Positions 9,275 through 17,115 of a stretch of DNA of 64,000 nucleotides are shown here, in pieces. The notes under the pieces are model-generated. The model did not search any database and had not been told where the DNA came from. It saw nothing but the letters and a program-made list of their open reading frames with translations. Position 1 is the stretch's first letter; each line of letters begins with the position of its first letter. The DNA comes from Streptomyces griseoruber (GTDB taxonomy: Bacteria; Actinomycetota; Actinomycetes; Streptomycetales; Streptomycetaceae): NCBI RefSeq assembly GCF_001514205.1, contig NZ_KQ948765.1, forward strand, positions 1,862-65,861, given 5' to 3'. Both the position numbers and the translations under genes were made by a program.

Positions 9275-10480
9275 GTGACCGACATCGTGAACCGGCTCGT
9301 GACCGCCGGGCGCGCCCTGCGCTCCGCGGCCGCCCACGAGGTGCCCGAGGCGCTGCGCGAGGTGCTCCGCGCCCACTACGCCGCCGAGACGGCCGAGTTG
9401 TGCCTCGCCGACTACGGCGCGACCGTCCTGCTGCCCGTCTCCCCCGCGGCGTACGGCGTCGCCCCCGACCCCGTGCCCGTGCGCGCCGGCGCCCCCGGGC
9501 GGGCCTACGGCGCCCAGGAGCCCCACGTCGAGCGGCTCGACGGCGGCCGGGTACGCGCGCATCTGCCCGTCACCGTGCGCGGCGACCGGCTCGGCGTGCT
9601 GTCCGTGACCCTGCCCGCCGAGGCGGCCGGACCCGGCCCGCTCGCCGAACTCGCCGAGGTGGCACGGCTGCTGGGCCATGAGCTGGTGGTCGCCGAACGC
9701 GACACCGACCGCTATCTCCAGGCCCGCCGCACCGACCGGCTGACGCTCGCGGCCGAGATGCAGTGGCAGTTGCTGCCCGCGCGGTCCTGCGCCCGGGACG
9801 CCTACGCGCTCGGCGCCCAGCTGGAGCCCGCGTACGCGATCCACGGCGACAACTTCGACTGGTCGGCGTCCGCGGACCATCTGATGGTGTACGTCACCAA
9901 CGGCATGGGCGAGGGCATCGAGGCGTCCCTGCTCACCGGTCTCGGCATCAACGCGCTGCGCAACGCCCGCCGCGCGGGCATCCCCATCGCGGACCAGGCC
10001 GCGCTGGCGGACCAGGCGATCCACGCCCACTACCGGGGCGAGGCGCATCTGTCCGTGCTGCTGGTGGACATCGAGCTGTCCACGGGCCGGGCGCAGGTCG
10101 TCGACGCCGGGTCGCCGCGGATGCTGCTGCTGCGCGACCGGGTGCTGACCGCGGTGGACCTCGAGGCGCAGCTCCCGCTCGGCATGTTCGAGGAGACGGA
10201 CTACGTCGCCCAGGAGTTCACCCTGGAACCGGGCGACCGGCTGCTGTTCGTCAGCGACGGCGTGCACGCGGTGCCCGGGCCCGGCGGGGAGAGCTACGGC
10301 GAGCGGGCGCTGGCCCGGGCGGTGAACTCCGCGGCGCTGCTGCCTGCGGCGGAGGTGCCGGCCGCGGTCCTGCGGGAACTCTCCGGCCACCGCGGCAGAC
10401 CCGAGCCGGACGACGACGCGCTGGTGGTGTGCCTCGACTGGTTCGGCAGGCCGACCGCGCCGCCGTCCGGCACCCCCTGA
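9275..10480 (+). CDS. SpoIIE/PP2C-type protein with altered metal-binding motif
   Basis: A 401-residue protein with an N-terminal sensor-like region (1-140, GAF-like) and a C-terminal SpoIIE domain (about 155-390). The family motif GGDWYD appears as HGDNFDW (Asp192, Asp195). The family GDVxGHG or DGMG motif is TNGMGEG, with Asn209 where a metal-binding Asp is expected. Later motifs VSDGVH (Asp328) and DDDALVV are intact. It may be a weak phosphatase or a pseudo-phosphatase that signals by binding. GTG 9275 has GGAGAAAGG upstream. It opens a run of six plus-strand genes of partner-switching type. Confidence 0.82.
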   Translation: MTDIVNRLVTAGRALRSAAAHEVPEALREVLRAHYAAETAELCLADYGATVLLPVSPAAYGVAPDPVPVRAGAPGRAYGAQEPHVERLDGGRVRAHLPVTVRGDRLGVLSVTLPAEAAGPGPLAELAEVARLLGHELVVAERDTDRYLQARRTDRLTLAAEMQWQLLPARSCARDAYALGAQLEPAYAIHGDNFDWSASADHLMVYVTNGMGEGIEASLLTGLGINALRNARRAGIPIADQAALADQAIHAHYRGEAHLSVLLVDIELSTGRAQVVDAGSPRMLLLRDRVLTAVDLEAQLPLGMFEETDYVAQEFTLEPGDRLLFVSDGVHAVPGPGGESYGERALARAVNSAALLPAAEVPAAVLRELSGHRGRPEPDDDALVVCLDWFGRPTAPPSGTP

Positions 10481-10518
10481 CCCAGCGGCGGCACGCAGCA
10501 GACGAGGAGTGAGGCAGG

Positions 10519-11427
10519 TTGGCGGAGCACGAGACGGCCGCACGGCACAGGACGCCCGAGAACCCCGGCAGCGAGGTCGGGGCGTTCCTGCGCCGGCGGC
10601 GGGAGCAGCTCGCCCAGCGGTGGGCCGACGAGCCCCTGTTCCGCACGGTGTTCACCGTCGCCCGGGACGAGGCGGTGGAGGCGGGGCGGGTCGTGGTCGA
10701 CGCGCTCGCCCAGGTGGCCGGGCACGGACGCGTGGAGGACCCGGCGGACCCCGGATTCACCGTCGTACGTGAGCAGTTGTCCCGGATGGCGGCGGCGCGG
10801 GCCCGTACCGGGCTCACCCCGTCCCGGGTGTCGACCGAGGTGGACGCGTTGCGGGTGCCGGCCGACGAGCTGCTCGTCGCGGAGCTGCCGGACGCGTCGG
10901 CCGAGCACGTGCGGGCGTGCACGACGGCGCTGACCGTCCTGATGGGCACCCTGCGCCTGGTGGTGATGGAGACCGCGCTGAGCGAGGGCGAGGCCCTGAT
11001 CGACCGGCAGCGGCTGCAACTGCTGGAGGTCGCCACCCCCGTCATCCGGCTGTGGGACGGGATCGTCGCGGTCCCGCTGATCGGGACCCTGGACAGCGCC
11101 CGCAGCCAGGTCGTGATGGAGACGCTGCTGGAGTCGGTCGTCGACCAGCAGGCCCGGTTCGCGATCCTCGACATCACCGGCGTGCCGACCGTGGACTCGC
11201 TGGTCGCCCAGCATCTGATGAAGACCGTGGCGGCGGTCCGGCTGATGGGCGCCGAGTGCGTCGTCTCGGGCATCCGGCCCGCGATCGCGCAGACCATCGT
11301 GCACCTCGGCCTCGACCTGGGCACGGTGATCACCCGGGCGAGCCTCGCCGACGCCCTCGGGTACGCCCTGCGCCGGCTGGGCGCGGACATCGTGCGCGCG
11401 GCGCCGGGCGGTGCACAAGCCAGGTGA
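10519..11427 (+). CDS. rsbR: RsbR-type STAS protein (stressosome sensor)
   Basis: A 302-residue protein with an N-terminal helical sensor region (about 10-150, including RRRREQLAQRWADEPLF) and a C-terminal STAS domain (about 170-290) with VRDPRHHRR-free core FAILDITGVPTVDSLVAQHLMK. In Bacillus RsbR two threonines of the STAS domain are phosphorylated by RsbT. Here the site in VPTVDSL is a serine. RsbR proteins and RsbS form the stressosome shell. The TTG start at 10519 follows GAGGAG by 9 bases. Its TGA overlaps the GTG of rsbS (GTGA), so translation is likely coupled. Confidence 0.85.
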   Translation: MAEHETAARHRTPENPGSEVGAFLRRRREQLAQRWADEPLFRTVFTVARDEAVEAGRVVVDALAQVAGHGRVEDPADPGFTVVREQLSRMAAARARTGLTPSRVSTEVDALRVPADELLVAELPDASAEHVRACTTALTVLMGTLRLVVMETALSEGEALIDRQRLQLLEVATPVIRLWDGIVAVPLIGTLDSARSQVVMETLLESVVDQQARFAILDITGVPTVDSLVAQHLMKTVAAVRLMGAECVVSGIRPAIAQTIVHLGLDLGTVITRASLADALGYALRRLGADIVRAAPGGAQAR

Positions 11428-11840
11428 ACGACGACTTCCCGCGGCCCGGCGCGGTCTCCGTCCCGGTGCTCAGACTCGGCGACGTCCTGCTGGTCACCCT
11501 CCAGGGCGATCTGTACGACGGCATGGCCGCGCGGCTCCAGCAGGACATCGCGCAGGCGATCGTGGACAGCCGGGTGGCCGGCGTGGTCATCGACATCTCG
11601 GGGGTGGAGATCGTCGACTCCTTCCTCGGCCGGGTCCTGGCCGAGATCGCCGCGCACGCCCGGCTGCTGGCCGCGCGGACCGTGGTGGCCGGGATGCGGC
11701 CGGCGGTCGCGCTCACCCTGGTGGAACTCGGTCTGACCCTGCCGGGGCTGCGGACCGCGCTGAGCACCGAGGCGGCGCTGGAGCTGCTCGGCCGGGCGGA
11801 CGCGGCCCGGCCCGGCGGCCCGCACCGGGACGCCCGGTGA
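11424..11840 (+). CDS. rsbS: RsbS-type STAS protein (stressosome scaffold)
   Basis: A 138-residue single STAS domain. VVIDISGVEIVDSFLGRVLAE carries the DSFLGR motif; Ser66 matches the serine that RsbT phosphorylates in Bacillus RsbS. It should form the stressosome core with RsbR and hold RsbT until stress. Both ends overlap its neighbours by four bases (GTGA with rsbR, GTGA with rsbT), which fixes the start and argues for a single translationally coupled unit. The C-terminal tail after residue 115 is Arg/Gly/Pro-rich and probably disordered. Confidence 0.88.
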   Translation: MNDDFPRPGAVSVPVLRLGDVLLVTLQGDLYDGMAARLQQDIAQAIVDSRVAGVVIDISGVEIVDSFLGRVLAEIAAHARLLAARTVVAGMRPAVALTLVELGLTLPGLRTALSTEAALELLGRADAARPGGPHRDAR

Positions 11841-12280
11841 GCGCGGCCGCCGCGGGCGTCGAGGCCCGGCTGCCGATCCGCTCGGACCTGGATCTGGTCC
11901 GGGTCCGCCAGCATGTGCGCCAGGCGTCCGCCACGCTCGGCTTCGGCCTGGTGGAGCAGACCAAGCTGGTCACCGCGGCCAGTGAACTGGCCCGCAACAC
12001 CCTGGTGTACGGCGGTGGCGGCGAGGTGGAGGCCACGATGGTCGGAGACGGCCGCCGGGCGGGGCTGCGGCTGACGTTCAGCGACCGCGGGCCGGGCATC
12101 CCCGACCTGGAGCGGGCGCTCAGCGACGGTTACACCTCCGGGGTCGGGCTCGGGCTCGGGCTCGGCGGGGCGCGGCGGCTGGTGCACGAGTTCGCCATCG
12201 ACAGCACGCCCGGGGTCGGCACCACCGTCACGGTGACCTCGTGGACGGCGCGTGCGCCCCGGCCGCGCGGGGGGTTCTGA
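11837..12280 (+). CDS. rsbT: RsbT-type switch kinase
   Basis: A 147-residue GHKL ATPase. It has the N box SELARNTLVYGGGGEVEA, a complete G1 box SDRGPGIPD and a glycine-rich G2 lid SGVGLGLGLGGARRL. RsbT phosphorylates RsbR and RsbS, is released, and then activates an RsbU phosphatase. All these partners are encoded in this run. The GTG start overlaps the rsbS stop, and the TGA overlaps the ATG of the next gene (ATGA). The assignment to RsbT rather than RsbW rests on intact ATP motifs and its position after rsbS. Confidence 0.88.
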   Translation: MSAAAAGVEARLPIRSDLDLVRVRQHVRQASATLGFGLVEQTKLVTAASELARNTLVYGGGGEVEATMVGDGRRAGLRLTFSDRGPGIPDLERALSDGYTSGVGLGLGLGGARRLVHEFAIDSTPGVGTTVTVTSWTARAPRPRGGF

Positions 12281-13317
12281 TGGCCCGCGTGTGGGACGTA
12301 CCGGTGCACGACTCGACGCGGGTGCGCGACGCCCGGGTGGCCGCGGAGGAAGCGGCGGCGCTGGCCGGTCTGGACGAGTCGCGCACCGCGGCGGCCGCCC
12401 TGATCGCGACGGAGCTGGCCACCAACCTCCTCAAGCACGCGGGCGGGGGGCAGGTGCTGGTGGAGGCGGTGGCGCCGCCCACCGGGCAGGGCTCGGCGCC
12501 GGCGCTCCAGATCGCTGCGGTCGACCACGGTCCGGGCATCGCCGACGTGCCGGCCGCCCTGGTGGACGGGTTCTCCACGACGGGTTCGCTCGGCGCCGGG
12601 CTCGGCACCTGCCGCCGGCTGGCGGACGCCTTCGGCCTGGACGGCTCCCCGGGCCGGGGCACGGTCGCCCTGGCCCGGCTGGACGCCCCACCGAGGGCGC
12701 CCGCCGTCGGCGCGCGGGCCGGCGGGATCAACGTGCCGTTCGCGGGCGCGGCGTACTCCGGCGACCTGTGGACCTGCGTCCACGCGGCCGGCCTGCTCAC
12801 CCTGATGCTGGCCGACGGGCTCGGGCACGGCCCCGAGGCCGCGCACGCCTCGACGGCGGCGGCGCGGGAACTGCGGCGGTGCGCCCATCTGTCCCCCGCC
12901 GAGGTGCTGGGGTGCCTCGACGGGGCGCTGCGCGGCACCCGGGGCGCGGCCGTCGCGGTGGCGCAGCTCGACCCGCGGGCCGGGCGGCTGCGGTTCGCGG
13001 GCGTCGGCAACACGGGGGCCCGGCTGTACGAGGGCGGCGCCTGGCGTCCGCTGCTGTCGCGGCCGGGGATCGTCGGCGTGCACCGGCCCGCGACCGTGCC
13101 GGAGACCGAGGTGCCCTGGGCGGCGGACCGGCTGCTGATCCTGCACACCGACGGGCTGCCCAGCCGATGGGTGCCGCCGTCCGGCCCCGGCCTGCCGGGC
13201 GCCGACCCCGCCGTCACCGCCGCGGTGACCGTGCGCGACGCGGGCAGTCCCGCGCGCCCGGTGCGCGACGACACCGCGGTGGCCGTCCTGTCCCCCGACC
13301 CGCCGGACCTCCCATGA
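12280..13317 (+). CDS. Fused GHKL ATPase - SpoIIE phosphatase (RsbT/RsbX-like)
   Basis: A 345-residue two-domain protein. Residues 1-140 are a second GHKL domain (ELATNLLKHAGGG, DHGPGIAD, GAGLGTCRRLAD). Residues 150-340 are a compact SpoIIE-type phosphatase (YSGDLW, LADGLGHG, LHTDGLPSR, DDTAVAVL) resembling RsbX, which dephosphorylates RsbR and RsbS to reset the stressosome. The fusion puts a kinase-like and a phosphatase-like domain on one chain. ATG overlaps the rsbT stop, and the TGA overlaps the next ATG. Similar fusions exist in other actinobacteria. Whether the ATPase half acts as a kinase is not visible. Confidence 0.85.
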   Translation: MARVWDVPVHDSTRVRDARVAAEEAAALAGLDESRTAAAALIATELATNLLKHAGGGQVLVEAVAPPTGQGSAPALQIAAVDHGPGIADVPAALVDGFSTTGSLGAGLGTCRRLADAFGLDGSPGRGTVALARLDAPPRAPAVGARAGGINVPFAGAAYSGDLWTCVHAAGLLTLMLADGLGHGPEAAHASTAAARELRRCAHLSPAEVLGCLDGALRGTRGAAVAVAQLDPRAGRLRFAGVGNTGARLYEGGAWRPLLSRPGIVGVHRPATVPETEVPWAADRLLILHTDGLPSRWVPPSGPGLPGADPAVTAAVTVRDAGSPARPVRDDTAVAVLSPDPPDLP

Positions 13318-15035
13318 CCCGTAGCTGGCAGATCACCACCGTCACCGACGCGGCCCGCGCCCGGATCGACACCGCCCGCCTCGCCGCCGCGTACGGCGTG
13401 CCGCCCCTGGAGCGCACCGGGCTCGCGGCGGCACTCAGCGGGCGGCTGCGCCGGTGTCTGACCAAGGGCGGCGACTGGCGGCTCACCGCACGGGTCGCGG
13501 ACGGTCTGCTCGCGCTGGAGGTGCTGCCCCTGTCCGGTGCCGGGGAACCCGTGTGGCGTACGGCGGTGCCCTGCCCGGAGCCGTCCGACGCCGTGGTCTG
13601 CACCGGTGTCGCGGACGATCCGGTGCTGCTCGCGGAGGCTCTGCTGGGCGCCGACGAGGACACCTCGCTGGTCCTGGACCGGCTCGCCGAGCAGGAGGAG
13701 CTCGTCGGCTTCCACCGCGAGGAGCTGCACCAGACCAACCAGGGGGTGCTGGCGCTGCACGCGGAGCTCGACGCCGCCGGGCGGGCCCAGCGCGAGGCGT
13801 TCTCGGCGGAGCGGGCGGCCCGCCGGGAGGCGGAGAGCGCCCGCCGCCGGCTGACGTTCCTGGCGGACGCCAGCGCCGCGCTGACGGCGTCCCTGAACCA
13901 GGAACAGATCGTGCGCCGGCTGCCCGAACTGCTGGTCCCCGAGTACGCCCGCACGGTCGACGTCTGGCTGTTCGACGCCGAGGACGACCGGCGGGAGCGT
14001 GCCGCGCACCCGGCGGCGGCCGTGCTCGCCGCCCGCACCGGACGGCCCCGGTACGCGGCCGCGGCTCCCGGCGGGCTGCCGGGCATAGACGATCACCCGC
14101 CGTCGGCGCTGGATCCCGCCCGTCCGATGCTGTGCGTGCCGCTGGCGACCCGGCGCGCGCCCCTCGGCGTACTGACGCTGACCCCGCCGGGCGAGCGCTG
14201 GGACCCCGACGACGCGGTGATGCTGGTGGAGCTGACCCGGCGGGCGAGCACCGCCCTGGACCACGCGCGCCGCTTCGCACACAACCGGGACATCGCCGAG
14301 ACGCTCCAGCGGGCCCTGCTGACCGATCTGCCGAGGGTCCCCGGTCTGCGCCTGGCGGCCCGCTATCTGCCCGCCACGTACGGGCTCAACATCGGCGGCG
14401 ACTGGTACGACGCGTTCCGCCGCCCGGACGGCAGTCTGATCGTCGTCATCGGGGACGTCACCGGGCACGGGCTGCACGCGGCCGTGATGATGAGCCAGCT
14501 GCGCACCGCGTTGCGCGCCTACGCCGTCGACGGCGCCAGCCCCGGGCAGCTGCTGACCCGCCTGCACGTCTTCCTCCACCATCTCCAGCCCGATCTGTAC
14601 GCCACCGCCGTGATCGCCCGGTTCCGGCCCGGGGAGCCGTCGCTGACCTGGGCCGCCGCCGGTCATCCGCCGCCGGTGCTGCGCGGTCCGGACGGACGGG
14701 TGCGCACCCTCGACGCCAAACCCGGGGCGATGCTCGGCATCCCGCTGCGCCAGGAGATCGCCGACCACACGGTCCCGCTCGCGCCCGGATCCACGCTGGC
14801 GCTGTACACGGACGGGCTGGTCGAGCGGCGCGCCCAGGGCATAGACCCGGGCATCGAACGGCTCGCGGCGACCCTCGGCGGGTTCCGTACCCGGGAGCTG
14901 GAGGGGGATCTCGACGGTGCGGCGGAGCGCATCCTGGATCCGATGCTGAGCGACTCGGAGCGCGACGACGACGTGTGTCTGCTGCTGTGCCACCTCGACG
15001 GCGACACCGGGGCGGCCGGGGCCGCTGAGCGCTGA
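13314..15035 (+). CDS. RsbU-like GAF/SpoIIE protein phosphatase
   Basis: A 573-residue phosphatase. The first 120 residues resemble a further diverged GHKL-like segment. Residues about 130-185 form a charged coiled coil (EELVGFHREELHQTNQG, ERAARREAESARRR). A GAF-like sensor spans about 190-320. The SpoIIE phosphatase domain (335-560) has all motifs: IGGDWYDAF, IGDVTGHG, YTDGLVE and RDDDVCLL. It should dephosphorylate a STAS antagonist such as the 8066 product, releasing a SigB-type sigma factor. The ATG overlaps the previous stop by four bases, making it the last gene of the coupled run. It ends 7 bases from the convergent MarR gene. Confidence 0.87.
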   Translation: MTRSWQITTVTDAARARIDTARLAAAYGVPPLERTGLAAALSGRLRRCLTKGGDWRLTARVADGLLALEVLPLSGAGEPVWRTAVPCPEPSDAVVCTGVADDPVLLAEALLGADEDTSLVLDRLAEQEELVGFHREELHQTNQGVLALHAELDAAGRAQREAFSAERAARREAESARRRLTFLADASAALTASLNQEQIVRRLPELLVPEYARTVDVWLFDAEDDRRERAAHPAAAVLAARTGRPRYAAAAPGGLPGIDDHPPSALDPARPMLCVPLATRRAPLGVLTLTPPGERWDPDDAVMLVELTRRASTALDHARRFAHNRDIAETLQRALLTDLPRVPGLRLAARYLPATYGLNIGGDWYDAFRRPDGSLIVVIGDVTGHGLHAAVMMSQLRTALRAYAVDGASPGQLLTRLHVFLHHLQPDLYATAVIARFRPGEPSLTWAAAGHPPPVLRGPDGRVRTLDAKPGAMLGIPLRQEIADHTVPLAPGSTLALYTDGLVERRAQGIDPGIERLAATLGGFRTRELEGDLDGAAERILDPMLSDSERDDDVCLLLCHLDGDTGAAGAAER

Positions 15036-15042
15036 CCGCTGT

Positions 15043-15504
15043 TCAGCCCTCCCCGGTGTACGCGTGCCGGAAGGCGTACAGCCCCTGTTCCAGGGCCGTG
15101 CGCTGGGCGGGGGTCAGGCCTGCGAGCACGGCCGCGAGCCGGCGCACCCGCCGCTCGGTGACGTCGGCGAGGACCCGGCTTCCGTAGGCGGTCACCACGA
15201 GCTGGACCTCGCGCCGGTTGCGCGGCTGCACGGTCCGCTCGATCAGGCCCGCGGCCTCCAGCCGGTCGCAGAGCCGGCTCGCGGTGGGCACCCCGATGCC
15301 GAGGTGCTCGGCGAGCGCGGTCAGATTGAGCTCGGGTCTGCGCCGGACCGTCCTGAGCGCGAGCAGCTGCCGGGCGGGCAGCCGGGGCACCGCCTCCTCG
15401 GCCGCCGCGAGCCAGCAGGCCACCAGGGACTCCACCGCGTCGGCCAGGTGCCGCGCCGCCGCCTCCGGGCCTCCCCGGGCGTCGGAGCCCTCCGCGCGCT
15501 CCAC
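15043..15504 (-). CDS. MarR-family transcriptional regulator
   Basis: A 153-residue winged-helix protein. RQLLALRTVRRRPELNLTALAEHLG precedes the recognition helix VPTASRLCDRLEAAGLIERT and a wing with NRREVQLVVT. It closely resembles the MarR protein at 8663-9157 in the helix-turn-helix, suggesting paralogues with similar targets on either side of the stressosome cluster. The GTG start has GGAGGG 7 bases upstream. It is divergent from the NADH dehydrogenase gene. A perfect GTACCTC/GAGGTAC repeat lies just upstream and is a likely operator. Confidence 0.87.
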   Translation of the reverse strand: MERAEGSDARGGPEAAARHLADAVESLVACWLAAAEEAVPRLPARQLLALRTVRRRPELNLTALAEHLGIGVPTASRLCDRLEAAGLIERTVQPRNRREVQLVVTAYGSRVLADVTERRVRRLAAVLAGLTPAQRTALEQGLYAFRHAYTGEG

Positions 15505-15535
15505 GTCAGTACCCTCCGGCCACCGCAGTTGTCAT

Positions 15536-15559
15536 GTACCTCGGCCTACCCGGAGGTAC
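15536..15559. promoter_or_regulatory. Inverted repeat between MarR and NDH-2 genes
   Basis: GTACCTC (15536-15542) and GAGGTAC (15553-15559) form a perfect 7-base inverted repeat with a 10-base spacer, in the divergent region between the MarR start (15504) and the dehydrogenase start (15739). The adjacent GTTGTCATGTAC resembles the GTTGCCATTTGAC of the site at 8526. Operator function for MarR is inferred. Confidence 0.5.
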
Positions 15560-15738
15560 CTGGCGTACACGGCCCTTGCGCGGGGTACGACGGAGGCCTC
15601 AGCAGAAACGTTCGTCTGCATGCCTCGCCCGGCTGGCGGAACCGGTCCGGGCGGGGTGGGATCGATGGGGTGCGACGGCTCGCGGGAGGGCACACGCATG
15701 ACGTCAGACGCCTGGAGCCGCAGAAAGGGATGGACACC

Positions 15739-17115
15739 GTGACACGACCCAGGATCCTGGTGGTGGGCGCGGGCTTCGCGGGAGTGGGATGCGTTCGGCG
15801 TCTGGAACGCCAGCTCGCCGCTTCGGAAGCCGAGATCACTCTGGTGACGCCGTTCGCCTACCAGCTCTATCTGCCGCTGCTGCCGCAGGTCGCCTCGGGG
15901 GTGCTGACGCCCCAGTCGATCGCCGTGTCACTGCGGCGCAGCAAGAAGTACCGCACCAGGATCATCCCGGGCGGCGCCATCGGCGTGGACCTGAAGGCGA
16001 AGGTCTGCGTCATCCGCACCATCACCGACGAGATCGTGAACGAGCCGTACGACTACATCGTGCTGGCACCCGGCAGTGTGACCCGCACCTTCGACATCCC
16101 GGGGCTGACCGAGCACGCCTTCGGCATGAAGACGCTCGCCGAGGCCGCGTACGTCCGCGACCACGTCATCAGCCAGCTCGACCTCGCCGACGCCAGTCAC
16201 GACCCGGCCGAGCGGGCCTCCCGGCTCCAGTTCGTGGTCGTGGGCGGCGGCTACGCGGGCACCGAGACCGCCGCCTGTCTGCAACTGCTGACGCACAACG
16301 CGGTCAAGCGCTATCCCCGGATCGACCCCGCCCTGATCAAGTGGCATCTCATCGACATCGCGCCCAAGTTGATGCCGGAGCTCGGCGACAAGCTGGGCTC
16401 CAGCGCGCAGGACGTGCTGCGCAGGCGGGGCATCGACATCTCGCTGGGCGTGTCCATCGCCAAGGCCGGCCCGGAGGAGGTCACCTTCACCGACGGACGG
16501 GTGATCCCGACCCGCACGCTGATCTGGACGGCCGGGGTGGTGGCCAGCCCGCTGATCGCCACGCTCGGTGCCCAGACGTTGCGCGGACGGCTCGCGGTCA
16601 CCTCCCACCTGGATCTGCCGGGCCAGGACGGGGTGTTCGCCCTCGGTGACGCGGCCGCGGTGCCGGACGAGGCGAAGGCCGCCAACGGCGAGGAGGCCGC
16701 GGTCTGCCCGCCGACCGCGCAGCACGCCATGCGGCAGGGCAAGGTCGTCGCCGACAACGTCGTCGCGAAGCTGCGCGGGCGGCCGACGCGGCCGTACGTG
16801 CACAAGGACCTCGGACTGGTCGTCGACCTCGGCGGCACCGACGCGGTGTCCAAGCCGCTCGGCATCGAGCTGCGGGGGCTGCCCGCGCAGGCCGTGGCGC
16901 GCGGCTACCACTGGTCGGCGCTGCGCACGGGCGTGGCCAAGGCGCGGGTGCTGACGAACTGGACGCTGAACGCGGTCGCGGGCGACGATTTCGTCCGCAC
17001 CGGGTTCCAGGCGCGCCGGCCCGCGAAGCTGAAGGACTTCGAGTACACGGACAGCTATCTGACACCCGAGCAGGTACGGGCGCACGTCGAGGGCTCGGGT
17101 CCCGGGTCCGGGTGA
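15739..17115 (+). CDS. ndh: NAD(P)/FAD-dependent oxidoreductase, NADH dehydrogenase type II
   Basis: A 458-residue NDH-2 like flavoprotein. The N-terminal ILVVGAGFAGVGCVRRLE is the FAD dinucleotide fold. FVVVGGGYAGTETAACLQ near residue 160 is the NADH fold. VFALGDAAAVPDE near 300 is the second FAD motif. NDH-2 enzymes move electrons from NADH to quinone at the membrane surface without pumping protons. No clear membrane anchor is seen beyond the amphipathic C-terminus. GTG 15739 is chosen because AGAAAGG lies 9 bases upstream. The in-frame ATG 15730 would be too close to that site. Its stop overlaps the next GTG (GTGA). Confidence 0.88.
   Translation: MTRPRILVVGAGFAGVGCVRRLERQLAASEAEITLVTPFAYQLYLPLLPQVASGVLTPQSIAVSLRRSKKYRTRIIPGGAIGVDLKAKVCVIRTITDEIVNEPYDYIVLAPGSVTRTFDIPGLTEHAFGMKTLAEAAYVRDHVISQLDLADASHDPAERASRLQFVVVGGGYAGTETAACLQLLTHNAVKRYPRIDPALIKWHLIDIAPKLMPELGDKLGSSAQDVLRRRGIDISLGVSIAKAGPEEVTFTDGRVIPTRTLIWTAGVVASPLIATLGAQTLRGRLAVTSHLDLPGQDGVFALGDAAAVPDEAKAANGEEAAVCPPTAQHAMRQGKVVADNVVAKLRGRPTRPYVHKDLGLVVDLGGTDAVSKPLGIELRGLPAQAVARGYHWSALRTGVAKARVLTNWTLNAVAGDDFVRTGFQARRPAKLKDFEYTDSYLTPEQVRAHVEGSGPGSG

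Noticed and set aside
12228..14993. Minus-strand open frame opposite the stressosome cluster (921 codons)
   Set aside because: The opposite strand holds clear GHKL and SpoIIE domains, and the antisense product is low-complexity.
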